57,636 nt of DNA. It comes from an uncultured Bacilli bacterium (GTDB taxonomy: Bacteria > Bacillota_I > Bacilli_A > RF39 > UBA660). Below, one piece after another: positions 23,785-34,576 of this stretch (position 1 is the first letter of the stretch; every line of letters begins with the position of its first letter). The stretch is from NCBI GenBank assembly GCA_944332435.1, contig CALVJW010000005.1, forward strand, positions 1 to 57,636, given 5' to 3'. Position numbers and translations under genes: made by a program. The notes below the pieces were generated by a model. The model worked only from the letters and a program-made list of their open reading frames with translations. It ran no database searches and had not been told where the DNA came from.

Positions 23785-24372
23785 GTGGCGCATTATTTTG
23801 AAAATGACAATCATTTAAAAAGCGAAATTAAATTGACAAAGATTTCAATTCGAAATGTGGAATATACCTTTTATACAGATCATGGCGTCTTTGCCAAAAA
23901 AGGATTAGATTATGGAACTCATGTGTTACTAGATACCGTATTACAGGAACCATTACAAGGAGATATTCTGGATTTGGGATGTGGATATGGACCAATTGGA
24001 ATTAGTGTGAAAAAAGAATTTCCTAGTGTTCATGTTGATATGATTGATGTGAATCATCGCAGTTTAAAATTAGCAAGTATGAATGCAAAAGCGAATAACG
24101 TTGAAACTTCAATTTTTGAAAGTAACGGATATCAAAATGTTACCAAAAAATATGATTACATCATCAGTAATCCACCAATTCGTGTGGGAAAAGAAATCTT
24201 ATATCAATTACTATTTGGTGCTTATGATGCTTTAAAAGAACATGGTGAATTGTGGATTGTTATTCATAAAGATCAAGGTGCAAAAACAACGAGTAAAAAA
24301 CTAGCGGAAAAATATGATGTAGAAATCAAAAAAAAGGATAAGGGATTTTTTGTAATTTGTGCTAGGAAATAA
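23785..24372 (+). CDS. ybxB: Class I SAM-dependent methyltransferase, RsmC/YbxB family
   Basis: A 195-residue methyltransferase with AdoMet motif DILDLGCGYGPIGIS near residues 60-75, acidic strand MIDVNHRS, and the catalytic ISNPPIR motif near 128, typical of N2-guanine methyltransferases (RsmC acts on 16S rRNA). The GTG start at 23785 has GGGAGAT upstream. It lies between rplL and rpoB exactly as ybxB does in Bacillus, which supports orthology. The short single-domain form lacks the N-terminal half of E. coli RsmC. Confidence 0.9.
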   Translation: MAHYFENDNHLKSEIKLTKISIRNVEYTFYTDHGVFAKKGLDYGTHVLLDTVLQEPLQGDILDLGCGYGPIGISVKKEFPSVHVDMIDVNHRSLKLASMNAKANNVETSIFESNGYQNVTKKYDYIISNPPIRVGKEILYQLLFGAYDALKEHGELWIVIHKDQGAKTTSKKLAEKYDVEIKKKDKGFFVICARK

Positions 24373-24401
24373 TTGACTTGTTGAACTTGTTATGCTAAAA
24401 T
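24373..24401 (+). promoter_or_regulatory. Promoter of rpoBC
   Basis: TTGACT at 24373-24378, 17 bp, TGC-extended TAAAAT at 24396-24401. Confidence 0.65.
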
Positions 24402-24412
24402 TATAAATTGAC

Positions 24413-24442
24413 GACATATACTTTTTTTAAGAATATGTTTTT
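24413..24442 (+). promoter_or_regulatory. Attenuator-like hairpin in the rpoB leader
   Basis: ACATATACTT and AAGAATATGT form a ten-bp helix with one A/A mismatch around five T, followed by five T. It lies between promoter and rpoB, so it may set the transcription level of rpoBC. Confidence 0.45.
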
Positions 24443-24473
24443 ACTGTTTTATTATAGTTATAGGGGTGAATAA

Positions 24474-27400
24474 ATGGCTTATACAGTTATAAAATCTGGG
24501 GATCACCGAGAAAGACGCAGTTATGCGAAAACAAAAAATGCAATTGAATTAGGGAATTTACTCGAAATTCAAAAGAAAAGCTATGATTGGTTTATTAATG
24601 AAGGAATCAAGGAAGTTCTTGATGAAATTTTTCCTGTGGAAAGTTTTACTGGAAAATTAAAACTGGAATTTGGAGATTATTCTTTTGATGAACCAAGATA
24701 TACAATTAAAGGATGCAAAGAAAAACAAGCAACTTATGCAGCGCCTTTAAAAGTAGAAGCAAGATTATTTAATGAAGAGACTGGAGAAGTAAAAGAACAA
24801 GAAATTTACTTAGGGGACATGCCTATCATGACGGATGCTGGTACCTTCATTATTAATGGTGCTGAACGTGTTATTGTATCACAATTAGTTCGTTCACCAT
24901 CTGTTTATTTTGGCCGTGAAACAGATAAAAATGAAAGAACAGTTGTAACAACACAAATGATTCCAAACCACGGTACTTGGTTGGAATTCGAAACAGATGC
25001 AAGAGATGTTATCTATGTACGTATTGATCGTACAAGAAAAGTACCAATTACAACATTACTTCGTGCATTAGGACTTTCTAATGATGAAGATATTATGGAT
25101 TTATTTGGAAAAGACGACTATCTAGAACGTACGATTGCCAAAGATACGAATAAGAATACCGATGAATCATTAATTGATATTCATTCTAAGTTAAGACCAG
25201 GAGAACCATCAACATTAGATAGTGCGAAAAATCAACTGATTTCTCGTTTCTTTGATGCGTTCCGTTATGATTTAGCTCGTGTAGGACGTTACAAATTTAA
25301 TCGTAAATTAGGTGTTTGTGAACGTTTACTTGGATGCAAATTAGCAACTGATATTAAAGTAGATGGAAACGTAGTTGTAGCCAAAGATACAGTAGTAACA
25401 AAACAAGTATTAGAAACACTTCGTCCAATTATGAAAAATGGATATGGAGTAAAAGAAGCTTTGATTAACACGGAACTCGATACATATGGACGTGTTCAAG
25501 TAGTAGAAGTTTACTCTAAAAACAATCCAGAAAAAATTGTAAAAGTAATTGGAAATGATCAAACAATTGATAGTAAACGTTTAACGATTTCTGACGTTTA
25601 TGCAGCTGTTTCTTATTACTTAAACTTATTAGAAGGAATTGGTAATTTTGATGAAATCGATCATTTATCAAATCGTCGTGTTCGTCAAGTAGGAGAATTA
25701 TTACAAAATCAATTCCGTATTGGTATTACTCGTATTGAACGTGTAATTCGTGATAGAATGTCAACACAAGAAATTACGGAAGTAACACCAAAAACATTAA
25801 TTAATATTAGACCACTTACAGCTAGTATTAAAGAATTCTTTGGAAGCAGTCAATTATCACAATTCATGGATCAAACAAACCCAATTGCCGAACTTACGAA
25901 TAAACGTCGTTTATCTAGTTTAGGACCAGGTGGTTTATCAAGAGATCGTGCAGGAATGGAAGTGCGTGACGTTAACCCATCACACTATGGAAGACTTTGT
26001 CCAATTGAATCTCCTGAAGGACCAAACATTGGACTTATTACATCACTTTCAAGTTATGCAAAAGTAGATGAATATGGATTTATTATGACTCCATATCGTA
26101 AAGTAAACGATACTGTATTAACAGATGATATCGTTTATATGACAGCAGATGAAGAATTAGATTATAATATTTGCCAAGCAACTGTTAAAGTAGAAGACAA
26201 TAAAATCGTACAAGAACGAGTACCTGCTCGTTATCGTGGCGACAACGTGATGATTTCACCAAAAGAAGTAGATTATATGGACGTATCACCACAACAAGTT
26301 GTATCAATTACAACAAGTGCAATTCCATTCTTAGAGCATGACGATGGAAAACGTGCCCTAATGGGTTCTAACATGCAACGTCAAGCAATTCCACTTCTAA
26401 AAGTAGAAGCCCCAAGAGTAGGAACAGGGGTAGAAGCCATTGCTGCTAGAGACTCTGGAGCGGTTATTTTAGCAAAAGCAGATGGTATTGTAGATTATGT
26501 AGATGCTCGTAAGATTGTTATTAAAACAAAAGGTGGAGTAGATACTTATTACTTAAATGGATTTGAACGTTCAAATGCTGGAACTTGTTATCATCAAGTA
26601 CCAATTGTAAGATGTGGACAAACTGTTACAAAAGGAATGAGTATTGCTGATGGACCATCTACAGATAAAGGTGAATTAGCACTTGGTAAAAACGTTACCG
26701 TAGCATTCATGAACTTTAATGGATATAACTACGAAGATGCGGTTATTCTAAATGAAAGATTAGTAAAAGATGATGTTTATACATCAATTCATATTGAACT
26801 TTATTCAACAGAATGTCGTGATACGAAACTAGGACCTGAAGAGTTTACACGTGATATTCCAAATGTTAGTGAAGAAGCACGTAAAAACTTAGATGAAAAT
26901 GGTATTATTCGTATTGGAACAGAAGTAAAAGATGATGATATCTTAGTAGGTAAAGTAACACCAAAAGGTATGGCTGAACTTACAAGTGAAGAAAAATTAC
27001 TACATGCTATTTTCGGAGAAAAAACACGTGAAGTAAGAGATACCTCACTTCGTGTACCACATGGAGCAGGTGGAATTGTTCATGATATTAAAATCTTTAC
27101 GAAAGAAAATTCTGATGAACTTCCAGCCGGTGTATCAAAAATTGTTCGTGTATACATTGCTCAAAAACGTAAAATTAGCGTTGGAGATAAAATGGCTGGA
27201 CGACATGGTAACAAAGGTGTTATTTCCTTAATTTTACCAGAAGAGGATATGCCATACTTACCAGATGGAAGACCAGTGGATATCTTACTTAACCCACTTG
27301 GAGTACCTTCTCGTATGAACTTAGGACAAATTCTAGAAATGCACTTAGGATATGCTGCACAAACTTTAGATATTCATGTAGCAACACCAGTATTCGATGG

Positions 27401-28085
27401 AGCAAATAAAGAAGAAATTATTGATGCTTTAGAAGAAGCAGGACTTGCTCGTGATGGAAAAGAATGGTTACATGATGGACGTACGGGAGAATTATTTGAT
27501 AACCGTGTTAGTGTTGGTGTTATGTATATGATTAAGCTTGACCACATGGTTGACGATAAACTTCATGCACGTAGTACAGGTCCATACTCACTTGTTACAC
27601 AACAACCTCTTGGAGGAAAAGCACAAATGGGTGGACAACGTTTTGGAGAAATGGAAGTTTGGGCTCTATATGCTTATGGAGCAGCGCATGTACTTCAAGA
27701 AATGATTACGATTAAATCAGATGACGTTGTAGGACGTGTTAAAGTATACGAAGCATTAGTAAAAGGAACACCAATTCCAAAATCAGGAATACCAGAAAGT
27801 TTCCGTGTATTAATTAAAGAATTCCAAGCATTAGGACTTGATATTACAGTACTAAATGAAGAAGGTAAATTCTTAGATTTAAAAGATTTAGAAAAAGAAG
27901 ATGGAGATACTTATTTAACAACGGAAGAAGTAGAAAAAGAAGTTGTTGAAGTAGAACCAAGTGAAGAATTAGAAACACCAGAAATTGAACCAGAAGATGA
28001 AGAAAACTTTGATTTAGAAGAAGAACCATCAATGGAAGAAATGGAAGAAATTGAAAAAGATATGATGGAAGGAGATGCTATGTAA
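24474..28085 (+). CDS. rpoB: DNA-directed RNA polymerase subunit beta
   Basis: A 1203-residue beta subunit, close to the Firmicutes norm. The rifampicin pocket is complete ([19 protein letters not shown] then [13 protein letters not shown]), followed by [19 protein letters not shown]; the C-terminal half has [13 protein letters not shown] and [20 protein letters not shown]. At Asn476 (codon 25899-25901) it has Asn where E. coli has His526; Asn at this site is known to lower rifampicin binding in mollicutes. The last 50 residues form a Glu-rich acidic tail without a counterpart in E. coli. The stop overlaps the rpoC start by one base (TAATG). Confidence 0.98.
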   Translation: MAYTVIKSGDHRERRSYAKTKNAIELGNLLEIQKKSYDWFINEGIKEVLDEIFPVESFTGKLKLEFGDYSFDEPRYTIKGCKEKQATYAAPLKVEARLFNEETGEVKEQEIYLGDMPIMTDAGTFIINGAERVIVSQLVRSPSVYFGRETDKNERTVVTTQMIPNHGTWLEFETDARDVIYVRIDRTRKVPITTLLRALGLSNDEDIMDLFGKDDYLERTIAKDTNKNTDESLIDIHSKLRPGEPSTLDSAKNQLISRFFDAFRYDLARVGRYKFNRKLGVCERLLGCKLATDIKVDGNVVVAKDTVVTKQVLETLRPIMKNGYGVKEALINTELDTYGRVQVVEVYSKNNPEKIVKVIGNDQTIDSKRLTISDVYAAVSYYLNLLEGIGNFDEIDHLSNRRVRQVGELLQNQFRIGITRIERVIRDRMSTQEITEVTPKTLINIRPLTASIKEFFGSSQLSQFMDQTNPIAELTNKRRLSSLGPGGLSRDRAGMEVRDVNPSHYGRLCPIESPEGPNIGLITSLSSYAKVDEYGFIMTPYRKVNDTVLTDDIVYMTADEELDYNICQATVKVEDNKIVQERVPARYRGDNVMISPKEVDYMDVSPQQVVSITTSAIPFLEHDDGKRALMGSNMQRQAIPLLKVEAPRVGTGVEAIAARDSGAVILAKADGIVDYVDARKIVIKTKGGVDTYYLNGFERSNAGTCYHQVPIVRCGQTVTKGMSIADGPSTDKGELALGKNVTVAFMNFNGYNYEDAVILNERLVKDDVYTSIHIELYSTECRDTKLGPEEFTRDIPNVSEEARKNLDENGIIRIGTEVKDDDILVGKVTPKGMAELTSEEKLLHAIFGEKTREVRDTSLRVPHGAGGIVHDIKIFTKENSDELPAGVSKIVRVYIAQKRKISVGDKMAGRHGNKGVISLILPEEDMPYLPDGRPVDILLNPLGVPSRMNLGQILEMHLGYAAQTLDIHVATPVFDGANKEEIIDALEEAGLARDGKEWLHDGRTGELFDNRVSVGVMYMIKLDHMVDDKLHARSTGPYSLVTQQPLGGKAQMGGQRFGEMEVWALYAYGAAHVLQEMITIKSDDVVGRVKVYEALVKGTPIPKSGIPESFRVLIKEFQALGLDITVLNEEGKFLDLKDLEKEDGDTYLTTEEVEKEVVEVEPSEELETPEIEPEDEENFDLEEEPSMEEMEEIEKDMMEGDAM

Positions 28086-31000
28086 TGGATGTAAATCAAT
28101 TTGAAGGAATTAGAATTAGTATCGCCTCTCCAGAAACAATTCGTAAATGGTCTTATGGAGAAGTAAAAAAAGCAGAAACTATTAACTATCGTACGTTAAA
28201 ACCAGAACGTGATGGATTATTCTGTGAAAAAATCTTTGGACCTACCAAAGACTATGAATGTTCTTGTGGAAAGTATAAAAGATTAAGATATAAAAATATT
28301 ATTTGTGATCGTTGTGGAGTAGAAGTTACTAGTTCTAAAGTACGTCGTGAACGTATGGGACACATTGAACTTGCTACTCCAGTAAGTCACATTTGGTTCT
28401 TTAAAGGAGTACCAAGTCGTATGGGACTTGTTCTTGATATGAGTCCTCGTGACTTAGAGGAAGTATTATACTTCGTATCTTATGTTGTACTTGACCCAGG
28501 ACCTGCACCATTAGAAAAGAAACAAACTATTAGTGATAAAGAATACCGTGCTTATTATGAAAAATATGGGAATACATTCCGTGTAGGTATGGGTGCAGAA
28601 GCAATTAAAGAATTACTTGAACAAGTAAACTTAGAAGAAGAAGTTGCTGCGATTAGAAAAGAAATTGATGAGATTAAAGATTCAACGAGTCAAAGAAGAG
28701 TACGTTTAATTAAGCGTTTAGATGTCTTATCTGCTTTACTTGAATCTGGAAATCGCCCAGAATGGATGATTTTGACAGCACTTCCAGTTATTCCACCAGA
28801 ACTTAGACCAATGATTCAACTTGATGGTGGAAGATTTGCAACAAGTGATTTAAATGACTTATATAGACGTGTTATTAACCGTAATAATCGTCTTAAAAAA
28901 TTAATGGAATTAGGAGCACCTAGTATCATCATTCAAAATGAAAAACGTATGCTTCAAGAAGCAGTAGATGCGTTATTTGATAATGGACGTCGTGGTAGAA
29001 ATATTACCGGTGCAGGAAATAGACCACTGAAATCTTTAAGTAGTATGTTAAAAGGAAAACAAGGTCGTTTCCGTCAAAACTTACTAGGAAAACGTGTTGA
29101 CTATTCTGGTCGTTCTGTTATCGTAGTAGGACCTAACTTGAAGATGTATGAATGTGGAGTACCAAAAGAAATGGCACTTGAATTATTCAAACCACATGTT
29201 ATTAATGGATTAGTTAGTAAAGAAATAGCAAGCAATATTAAAGCTGCAAAACGTATGATTGAAAACCAAGATCCACGTGTATGGGACGTTGTAGAAGAAA
29301 AGATTAAAGAACATCCAGTACTTTTAAACCGTGCCCCTACATTACATAGACTTGGAATTCAAGCATTCGAACCAAAATTAATTGAAGGTCGTTCTATTAG
29401 ACTTCACCCACTTGTGTGTGCAGCATTCAATGCTGACTTCGATGGAGACCAAATGGCAATTCACGTGCCAATTACAGAAGAAGCACAAGCAGAAGCAAGA
29501 CTTCTTATGTTAGGAGCAAATAACATTCTTTCACCAAAAGATGGAAAACCAATCGTTGCTCCAGGACAAGATATGATTCTTGGTAACTACTATATTACAA
29601 TGGAAAAAGCGGGGCTTCCAGGAGAAGGAAGAGTATTTAAAGATGAAAATGAAGCAAGAATGGCTTATGAACGTCGTGAAATTACTCTTCATACGAGAAT
29701 TGCACTTCCTGTTCGCTCATTTAAACATAAAGTATTCCCAGATACTTATATGGATAAATACTTAGTAACAACAGTAGGAAAATTAATTTTCAATGAAATT
29801 TTTCCAGATAGTTTCCAATATATTAACGATGGAAGCACAGAAAATATTGAAAAAATTACACCAAGTAAATATTTCCTAGATAAAGGAACCAATATCAAAG
29901 AAGCAATTGCTAATATGCCAATTGTAGAACCATTATTAAAAGGTGCTTATGTAAAATTAATTGCTCAAGTATATAAACGTTATCAAACAACAGAAACATC
30001 TATTATGCTTGATAAATTAAAAGATTTAGGATTTAAACATTCTACATTAGCTGGTATTTCAATTGGAATCGGCGATATTATTGAATCTAAGAAAAAACCA
30101 GAAATATTAAAAGCAGCTAGTGAAAAAGAAACTACAATTAATAAACAATATAAACGTGGATTAATTACAGATCGTGAACGTTATGAAAAAGTAGTAGATG
30201 TATGGAGTAATGCGAAAAAGGATATTGAAAGTGAATTAAAAACAATTATTCAAGATAATCCAGATAATCCAATTTCTATTATGATTGCATCTGGTGCTCG
30301 TGGTAATATGAGTAACTATAACCAAATGGCTGGTATGCGTGGACTTATGTTAAAACCTAGTGGGGATGTTGTAGAAATTCCAATTACATCATCATTTACG
30401 GAAGGTGCAAGCGTAAGTGAATTCTTCTTAGCAACACACGGTGCTCGTAAAGGAGCCGTTGATACCGCTTTAAAAACTGCTGAAGCAGGATACTTAACAA
30501 GACGTTTAGTAGACGTTGTACAAGATGTTATTGTAAAAGAAGAAGATTGTGGAACTGAAAATGGTGTACTAGTAGAAGCGTTTGTAAATGAACAAGATGG
30601 TACAGTAGTAGAATCACTTAAAGATCGTATTACTGGTCGTTATACAAATAAACGTATTTTACATCCAGAAACAAAAGAAGTAATTGCAGAACGTAATACT
30701 TATATTACAGAACAACTTGCTGATAAGATTATTGCTGCTGGAATTACAAAAGTGCCAATCAGAACAGTTCTTACTTGTAAAACAGAAAATGGTGTATGTA
30801 AACACTGTTATGGACGTAACCTTGCAACTGGACAGGTTGTTGAAATTGGAGAAGCCGTTGGTATTATGGCAGCTCAATCAATTGGAGAACCAGGTACTCA
30901 GCTTACAATGCGTAACTTCAACAGTGGAGGAGTTGCTGGTGGAGACGATATTACACAAGGGTTACCTCGTGTACAAGAAGTTTTCGAAGCACGTAATCCA

Positions 31001-31723
31001 AAAGGAAAAGCAACAATTTCGGAAATTAACGGAGTTGTTACGAAAATTGAAGATGAAAACGGTAAATTTGTTATTAGTGTTAAAAATGATGTTGAAACAA
31101 AAGAACATACTTCTAACTACGGAGCAAAACTTGCAGTAGAAAAAGGAGAAGAAGTCCGTGCTGGACAACGATTAACACATGGTGCAATTAATCCAAAAGA
31201 ATTACTTGTAGTAACAGATCCAATTACCGTACAACAATATATCTTACTTGAAATTCAAAAAGTATACCGTAGCCAAGGAGTAGATATCGACGATAAACAC
31301 GTTGAAATTATGGCACGTCGTATGATTTCAAAAATTAAGATTATTAATTCTGGTGATTCATTATTCTTACCAGGAACAATGGTAAATATCAATGAATTTA
31401 CAGAAGCAAATAAAACATTAATTCTTGAAGGTAAAAATCCAGCAACTGGTAGACCAGTATTGTTAGGTATTACAAAAGCTTCATTAGAAACAGATTCATT
31501 CTTATCTGCAGCATCATTCCAAGAAACAACACGTATCTTAACAGATGCAGCAATTCATGGAAAAGTGGATCATTTAACAGGATTAAAAGAAAATGTTATT
31601 ATTGGAAAATTAATTCCTGCTGGTACAGGAGCAAAAAAATATCGTCAAGCAGATTATACACTTGAAAATGATATTTTAAGCGAAGAACCTCTTGAAGCGT
31701 TAGAACAAGAATTAATGGATTAA
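28085..31723 (+). CDS. rpoC: DNA-directed RNA polymerase subunit beta'
   Basis: A 1212-residue beta' subunit. It shows the N-terminal zinc site ([20 protein letters not shown]), the active-site loop [12 protein letters not shown] near residue 460, the bridge helix/trigger loop region [17 protein letters not shown] and the second zinc cysteines near [16 protein letters not shown]. It forms the polymerase catalytic centre with RpoB. The AGGAGATGC sequence at the end of rpoB is its RBS. Length matches the Firmicutes form without large insertions. Confidence 0.98.
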   Translation: MDVNQFEGIRISIASPETIRKWSYGEVKKAETINYRTLKPERDGLFCEKIFGPTKDYECSCGKYKRLRYKNIICDRCGVEVTSSKVRRERMGHIELATPVSHIWFFKGVPSRMGLVLDMSPRDLEEVLYFVSYVVLDPGPAPLEKKQTISDKEYRAYYEKYGNTFRVGMGAEAIKELLEQVNLEEEVAAIRKEIDEIKDSTSQRRVRLIKRLDVLSALLESGNRPEWMILTALPVIPPELRPMIQLDGGRFATSDLNDLYRRVINRNNRLKKLMELGAPSIIIQNEKRMLQEAVDALFDNGRRGRNITGAGNRPLKSLSSMLKGKQGRFRQNLLGKRVDYSGRSVIVVGPNLKMYECGVPKEMALELFKPHVINGLVSKEIASNIKAAKRMIENQDPRVWDVVEEKIKEHPVLLNRAPTLHRLGIQAFEPKLIEGRSIRLHPLVCAAFNADFDGDQMAIHVPITEEAQAEARLLMLGANNILSPKDGKPIVAPGQDMILGNYYITMEKAGLPGEGRVFKDENEARMAYERREITLHTRIALPVRSFKHKVFPDTYMDKYLVTTVGKLIFNEIFPDSFQYINDGSTENIEKITPSKYFLDKGTNIKEAIANMPIVEPLLKGAYVKLIAQVYKRYQTTETSIMLDKLKDLGFKHSTLAGISIGIGDIIESKKKPEILKAASEKETTINKQYKRGLITDRERYEKVVDVWSNAKKDIESELKTIIQDNPDNPISIMIASGARGNMSNYNQMAGMRGLMLKPSGDVVEIPITSSFTEGASVSEFFLATHGARKGAVDTALKTAEAGYLTRRLVDVVQDVIVKEEDCGTENGVLVEAFVNEQDGTVVESLKDRITGRYTNKRILHPETKEVIAERNTYITEQLADKIIAAGITKVPIRTVLTCKTENGVCKHCYGRNLATGQVVEIGEAVGIMAAQSIGEPGTQLTMRNFNSGGVAGGDDITQGLPRVQEVFEARNPKGKATISEINGVVTKIEDENGKFVISVKNDVETKEHTSNYGAKLAVEKGEEVRAGQRLTHGAINPKELLVVTDPITVQQYILLEIQKVYRSQGVDIDDKHVEIMARRMISKIKIINSGDSLFLPGTMVNINEFTEANKTLILEGKNPATGRPVLLGITKASLETDSFLSAASFQETTRILTDAAIHGKVDHLTGLKENVIIGKLIPAGTGAKKYRQADYTLENDILSEEPLEALEQELMD

Positions 31724-31755
31724 GAAGTAGAGTAGACAATCTACTTCTTTTTTTG
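31722..31755 (+). terminator. Terminator of rpoBC
   Basis: Ten-bp stem AAGAAGTAGA/TCTACTTCTT overlapping the stop codon, T run. Confidence 0.85.
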
Positions 31756-31799
31756 TTATAATGACAATCGCAATAAAAATGTGAATGGATTGTGTAATA

Positions 31800-32205
31800 T
31801 GGAATATCAAGATTGACTAGAAATTAATGTATATGATGCAATGAGTTATATAATACGTATTATAGTCTACTTTAATCAAGATGAATATGTGTTGAAGGAA
31901 TTTTTCAATGGCCGAAAGAGAGAGAGGAAAGTTTTTGTATTCATTATAAAATCTTTAAAAGAAAAGAACCAGATTGCCCCTTGATACTAGTAACAGTAAG
32001 ATGAAAAAGGTTATCATATGGTTATAGTTTAGAAACAATTTCTAAAAACAATGAAATTACATATGATAGTTTGATTGCGATGCTTAGTGAAAAATGTTAT
32101 CAATATCCTTGGATTTATAAGTTTTGTGAATTGCTCGAAGGATATGATGATTTAAGGACAGAAAGACTTAGTAATATGATTGGAATAAAATTTTTAATAT
32201 TATAA
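31800..32205 (+). pseudogene. Probable gene remnant in the rpoC-nrtR gap
   Basis: The 610-bp gap after rpoC has no intact gene but holds two coherent reading pieces. From 31800 (ATG, one internal TGA at 31815) the frame reads LEINVYDAMSYIIRIIVYF and ends at 31981-31983. A second piece in another frame, 32005-32205, reads GYSLETISKNNEITYDSLIA and later YPWIYKFCELLEGYDDLRTE before TAA. A TGT-extended TATAAT lies at 31757. Codon use looks genuine. I do not recognise the family. It looks like a small gene broken by a stop and a frameshift. Confidence 0.4.
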
Positions 32206-32271
32206 TTGGAGGAAAAAGTCTATCATTAAAGATGGAATTTGCCGATTGTTAAAAATGTACGTTACTTTTAC

Positions 32272-32300
32272 TTGACAAATAGATTAAAAGATTTTATAAT
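32272..32300 (+). promoter_or_regulatory. Consensus sigma-A promoter of the NrtR-like gene
   Basis: TTGACA at 32272-32277, 17 bp, TATAAT at 32295-32300: both boxes perfect. Confidence 0.85.
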
Positions 32301-32332
32301 AGTCCGTGTATTTAGAACACAAAGGAGATAAT

Positions 32333-32992
32333 ATGAAAGGCGAGCTGAATTATGTTGAAGCAATTGCAACGATTTTCACTGTTATGAATAGTGAAATTTG
32401 TGTATTACTTCAAAAAAATAAAAAAGAACCATATAAAGGGTATTGGATTTTACCTAGTAAAATGATTAAGAAAGATATTTCTTTAGAAGAAACAATTTCT
32501 TCTTGCTTAGAAGAACAAGCTGGACTACCAGTAACTTTTATCAAAGAAGGAAATACTTTTAGTGCAGTAGATCGTAAAGTAGAGAAACGTGTAATTGGAA
32601 TTAATCATGTTTGTTTGGTAGATAGTAAAACCGTAGAGTTGAAACAAAGAGAAATTTCTAAAGAAGAATTAGACTGGTTTCCTATTCGTAATTTACCAAA
32701 AGTAGGATTTGATAATTTAGATATTATTGAGTCTTCTATTCAACAATTGCAAACATTGTTAATGAATAAAATAGGGTTAAAGTATTTATTTCCTAGCGAC
32801 TTCTCTTTACCTGAAATGCAACGGGTATATGAATCTGCACTAGGACACCCTTTAGATAGGCGTAACTTTAGAAAGCGTTTTATGCAAAATGATTTAATTG
32901 AAGAAACAGGTTATAAAACAGAGGGAACAACGGGAAGACCTGCTAAATTATATCGTTTAAAAGAAATTGAAGAGGAACCAAAAATATTTTAG
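32333..32992 (+). CDS. NrtR-like protein: degenerate Nudix domain plus winged helix
   Basis: A 219-residue protein; ATG 32333 follows AAAGGAG. Residues 1-145 are Nudix-like (EAIATIFTVMNSEICVLLQ, GYWILPSKMIKKD), but the Nudix box reads SSCLEEQAGL, lacking the Arg-Glu pair of REUxEExGU, so hydrolysis is unlikely. Residues 155-219 form a winged helix (LPEMQRVYESALGHPLDRRNF, TGRPAKLYRL), the layout of NrtR regulators. Known NrtR proteins sense ADP-ribose and control NAD genes; the target here is unknown. It lies 15 bp before a pilin-like gene, probably in one transcript. Confidence 0.8.
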   Translation: MKGELNYVEAIATIFTVMNSEICVLLQKNKKEPYKGYWILPSKMIKKDISLEETISSCLEEQAGLPVTFIKEGNTFSAVDRKVEKRVIGINHVCLVDSKTVELKQREISKEELDWFPIRNLPKVGFDNLDIIESSIQQLQTLLMNKIGLKYLFPSDFSLPEMQRVYESALGHPLDRRNFRKRFMQNDLIEETGYKTEGTTGRPAKLYRLKEIEEEPKIF

Positions 32993-33007
32993 AAGAAGGT
33001 GAAGAAA

Positions 33008-33478
33008 ATGAATGAAAAGGGATTTGGACAAGTAGATGTTATCGCATTTATTTTCGTGATATTACTTTCTATTACGATTGTCTCTATTTTATATCATCAA
33101 TTAGAGACTGATTATCCTAGTATTTCTGCTGATATTCCAGCGACTGATTTCACTAAAGTAGAAGAAGACGATCGTTTAGAAGCAGAAAAAGCAATTCACG
33201 CTAGTACTTATCAAGAATTAGAAGATAAGATTGCAGAAAAAAGTATTACATATTTTAAAACAAATAGTACTACGAATAATATAGAGAGTGTTACTTTACA
33301 AAAATTGATTCAAAATGATTATATTCCTACTATTTATTCAATAGAAGATTCTGAAATTGATTGTTTAGGATATGTAGAATATGATAAAACAGATGAGAAG
33401 TATACAACGTATTTAAGATGTGGTACTCTTTATGAGACAAGTGGATATGATATGACAAAAGAGGTTAATGAAAATTAA
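33008..33478 (+). CDS. Pilin-like single-helix membrane protein
   Basis: A 156-residue protein. ATG 33008 is chosen with GAAGGTG upstream; the GTG at 32999 is within the RBS. The start, MNEKGFGQVDVIAFIFVILL, parallels the prepilin start MNEKAFTLIELLAIIAIL of the gene at 42565: a short charged leader, Gly-Phe, and a hydrophobic helix, but with Asp instead of Glu at mature position 5. The C-terminal domain has VTLQKLIQNDYI and two cysteines in DCLGYVEYD and YLRCG, like the VTLQQLIDADLL and Cys pattern of the pilins at 42.6-43.9 kb. It is probably a diverged pseudopilin; a plain membrane protein is the alternative. Confidence 0.55.
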   Translation: MNEKGFGQVDVIAFIFVILLSITIVSILYHQLETDYPSISADIPATDFTKVEEDDRLEAEKAIHASTYQELEDKIAEKSITYFKTNSTTNNIESVTLQKLIQNDYIPTIYSIEDSEIDCLGYVEYDKTDEKYTTYLRCGTLYETSGYDMTKEVNEN

Positions 33479-33488
33479 CTTCTTTTTT
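33457..33488 (+). terminator. Terminator after the pilin-like gene
   Basis: AAAAGAGGTTAA/TTAACTTCTTTT stem with one G-T pair, overlapping the last codons, T run. Confidence 0.7.
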
Positions 33489-33506
33489 AGAATGTATAGA
33501 AATTTA

Positions 33507-33535
33507 TTGACATACATAGTATTAAGTGGTATATT
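33507..33535 (+). promoter_or_regulatory. Sigma-A promoter of the str operon
   Basis: TTGACA at 33507-33512, 17 bp, TGG-extended TATATT at 33530-33535. The 90-nt leader holds an inverted repeat TTAATTAA ... GTTTAC/GTAAA ... TTAATTAA at 33545-33581 of unknown role. Confidence 0.75.
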
Positions 33536-33629
33536 ATTATTGCGTTTAATTAAGGTTTACTTAGGTAAATCTTTAATTAAGGGAAAATATGAAACACCTG
33601 GATGTGTGTAGTGGAGAGGAGGATACGAA

Positions 33630-34046
33630 ATGCCTACAATTAATCAATTAGTAAGAAAAGGAAGAAGCAACAAGACTAGAAAAAGTAAAGCACCAGTACT
33701 TGGAATTGGATTTAACAGTAAAGAAAAGAAATATACTAGTTTAAATGCACCACAAAAACGTGGAGTATGTACTCGTGTTGGTACAATGACACCAAAGAAA
33801 CCAAACTCAGCGTTACGTAAATATGCTCGTGTTAGATTAAGTAATAACATGGAAGTAACTGCTTATATTCCTGGAGAAGGACATAACTTACAAGAACACA
33901 GTGTTGTATTAATTCGTGGAGGACGTGTTAAAGACTTAGTCGGAGTACGTTACCATATTATTCGTGGTACATTAGATACTGCTGGAGTTGATGCTCGTCG
34001 TCAAGGTCGTAGTAAATACGGTACGAAAAAACCAAAGAAAAAATAA
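33630..34046 (+). CDS. rpsL: 30S ribosomal protein S12
   Basis: A 138-residue S12: [11 protein letters not shown] at the start, [17 protein letters not shown] with the Lys residues of the streptomycin loop in the sensitive form, [28 protein letters not shown], and the basic C terminus. It takes part in decoding at the A site. RBS GAGAGGAGG. It is first in the str operon (S12-S7-EF-G-EF-Tu). Confidence 0.98.
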   Translation: MPTINQLVRKGRSNKTRKSKAPVLGIGFNSKEKKYTSLNAPQKRGVCTRVGTMTPKKPNSALRKYARVRLSNNMEVTAYIPGEGHNLQEHSVVLIRGGRVKDLVGVRYHIIRGTLDTAGVDARRQGRSKYGTKKPKKK

Positions 34047-34081
34047 TCACTGTTTAAAAATAGAAAAGAAAGGAGAAACCT

Positions 34082-34549
34082 ATGCGTAAAAATCGTGCAG
34101 TAAAAAGAGATGTTTTAGCAGATCCTATTTACAATTCTAAGGTTGTAACAAAATTAATTAATACAATTATGTTAGATGGTAAAAAGGGAAAAGCACAAAC
34201 AATCGTATATAAAGCATTCGATATTGTGAAAGAAAAAACAAACAAAGAACCAATGGAAGTTTTTGAAGCTGCTATGGAAAACATCAAACCAGCATTAAAA
34301 ATTAAAACTCGTCGTGTTGGTGGGGCAAACTACCAAGTACCGATGGAAGTTAGAGCAGATGAAGCTCAAACATTAGCTCTTCGTTGGTTAAAAGAAAATG
34401 CTCGTAACCGTGGTGGTCATTCAATGGCTGAAAAATTAGCAAACGAAATCGTTGATGCTAGTAATGGAATCGGTGGAGCTGTTAAAAAACGTGAAGATAC
34501 TCACAGAATGGCTGAAGCTAATAAAGCATTCGCTCATTACCGTTGGTAA
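34082..34549 (+). CDS. rpsG: 30S ribosomal protein S7
   Basis: A 155-residue S7 starting [20 protein letters not shown], with [36 protein letters not shown] and the C-terminal [20 protein letters not shown]. It nucleates the 30S head and is the usual feedback repressor of the str operon. RBS AAAGGAG. Confidence 0.98.
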   Translation: MRKNRAVKRDVLADPIYNSKVVTKLINTIMLDGKKGKAQTIVYKAFDIVKEKTNKEPMEVFEAAMENIKPALKIKTRRVGGANYQVPMEVRADEAQTLALRWLKENARNRGGHSMAEKLANEIVDASNGIGGAVKKREDTHRMAEANKAFAHYRW

Positions 34550-34576
34550 TCAATTATAAGAAAGGAAATAGAGAAT

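Noticed and set aside
30684-31139. 151-codon open frame inside rpoC
   Set aside because: It is a +1 shadow of rpoC with no RBS; rpoC itself is intact and matches the family throughout.
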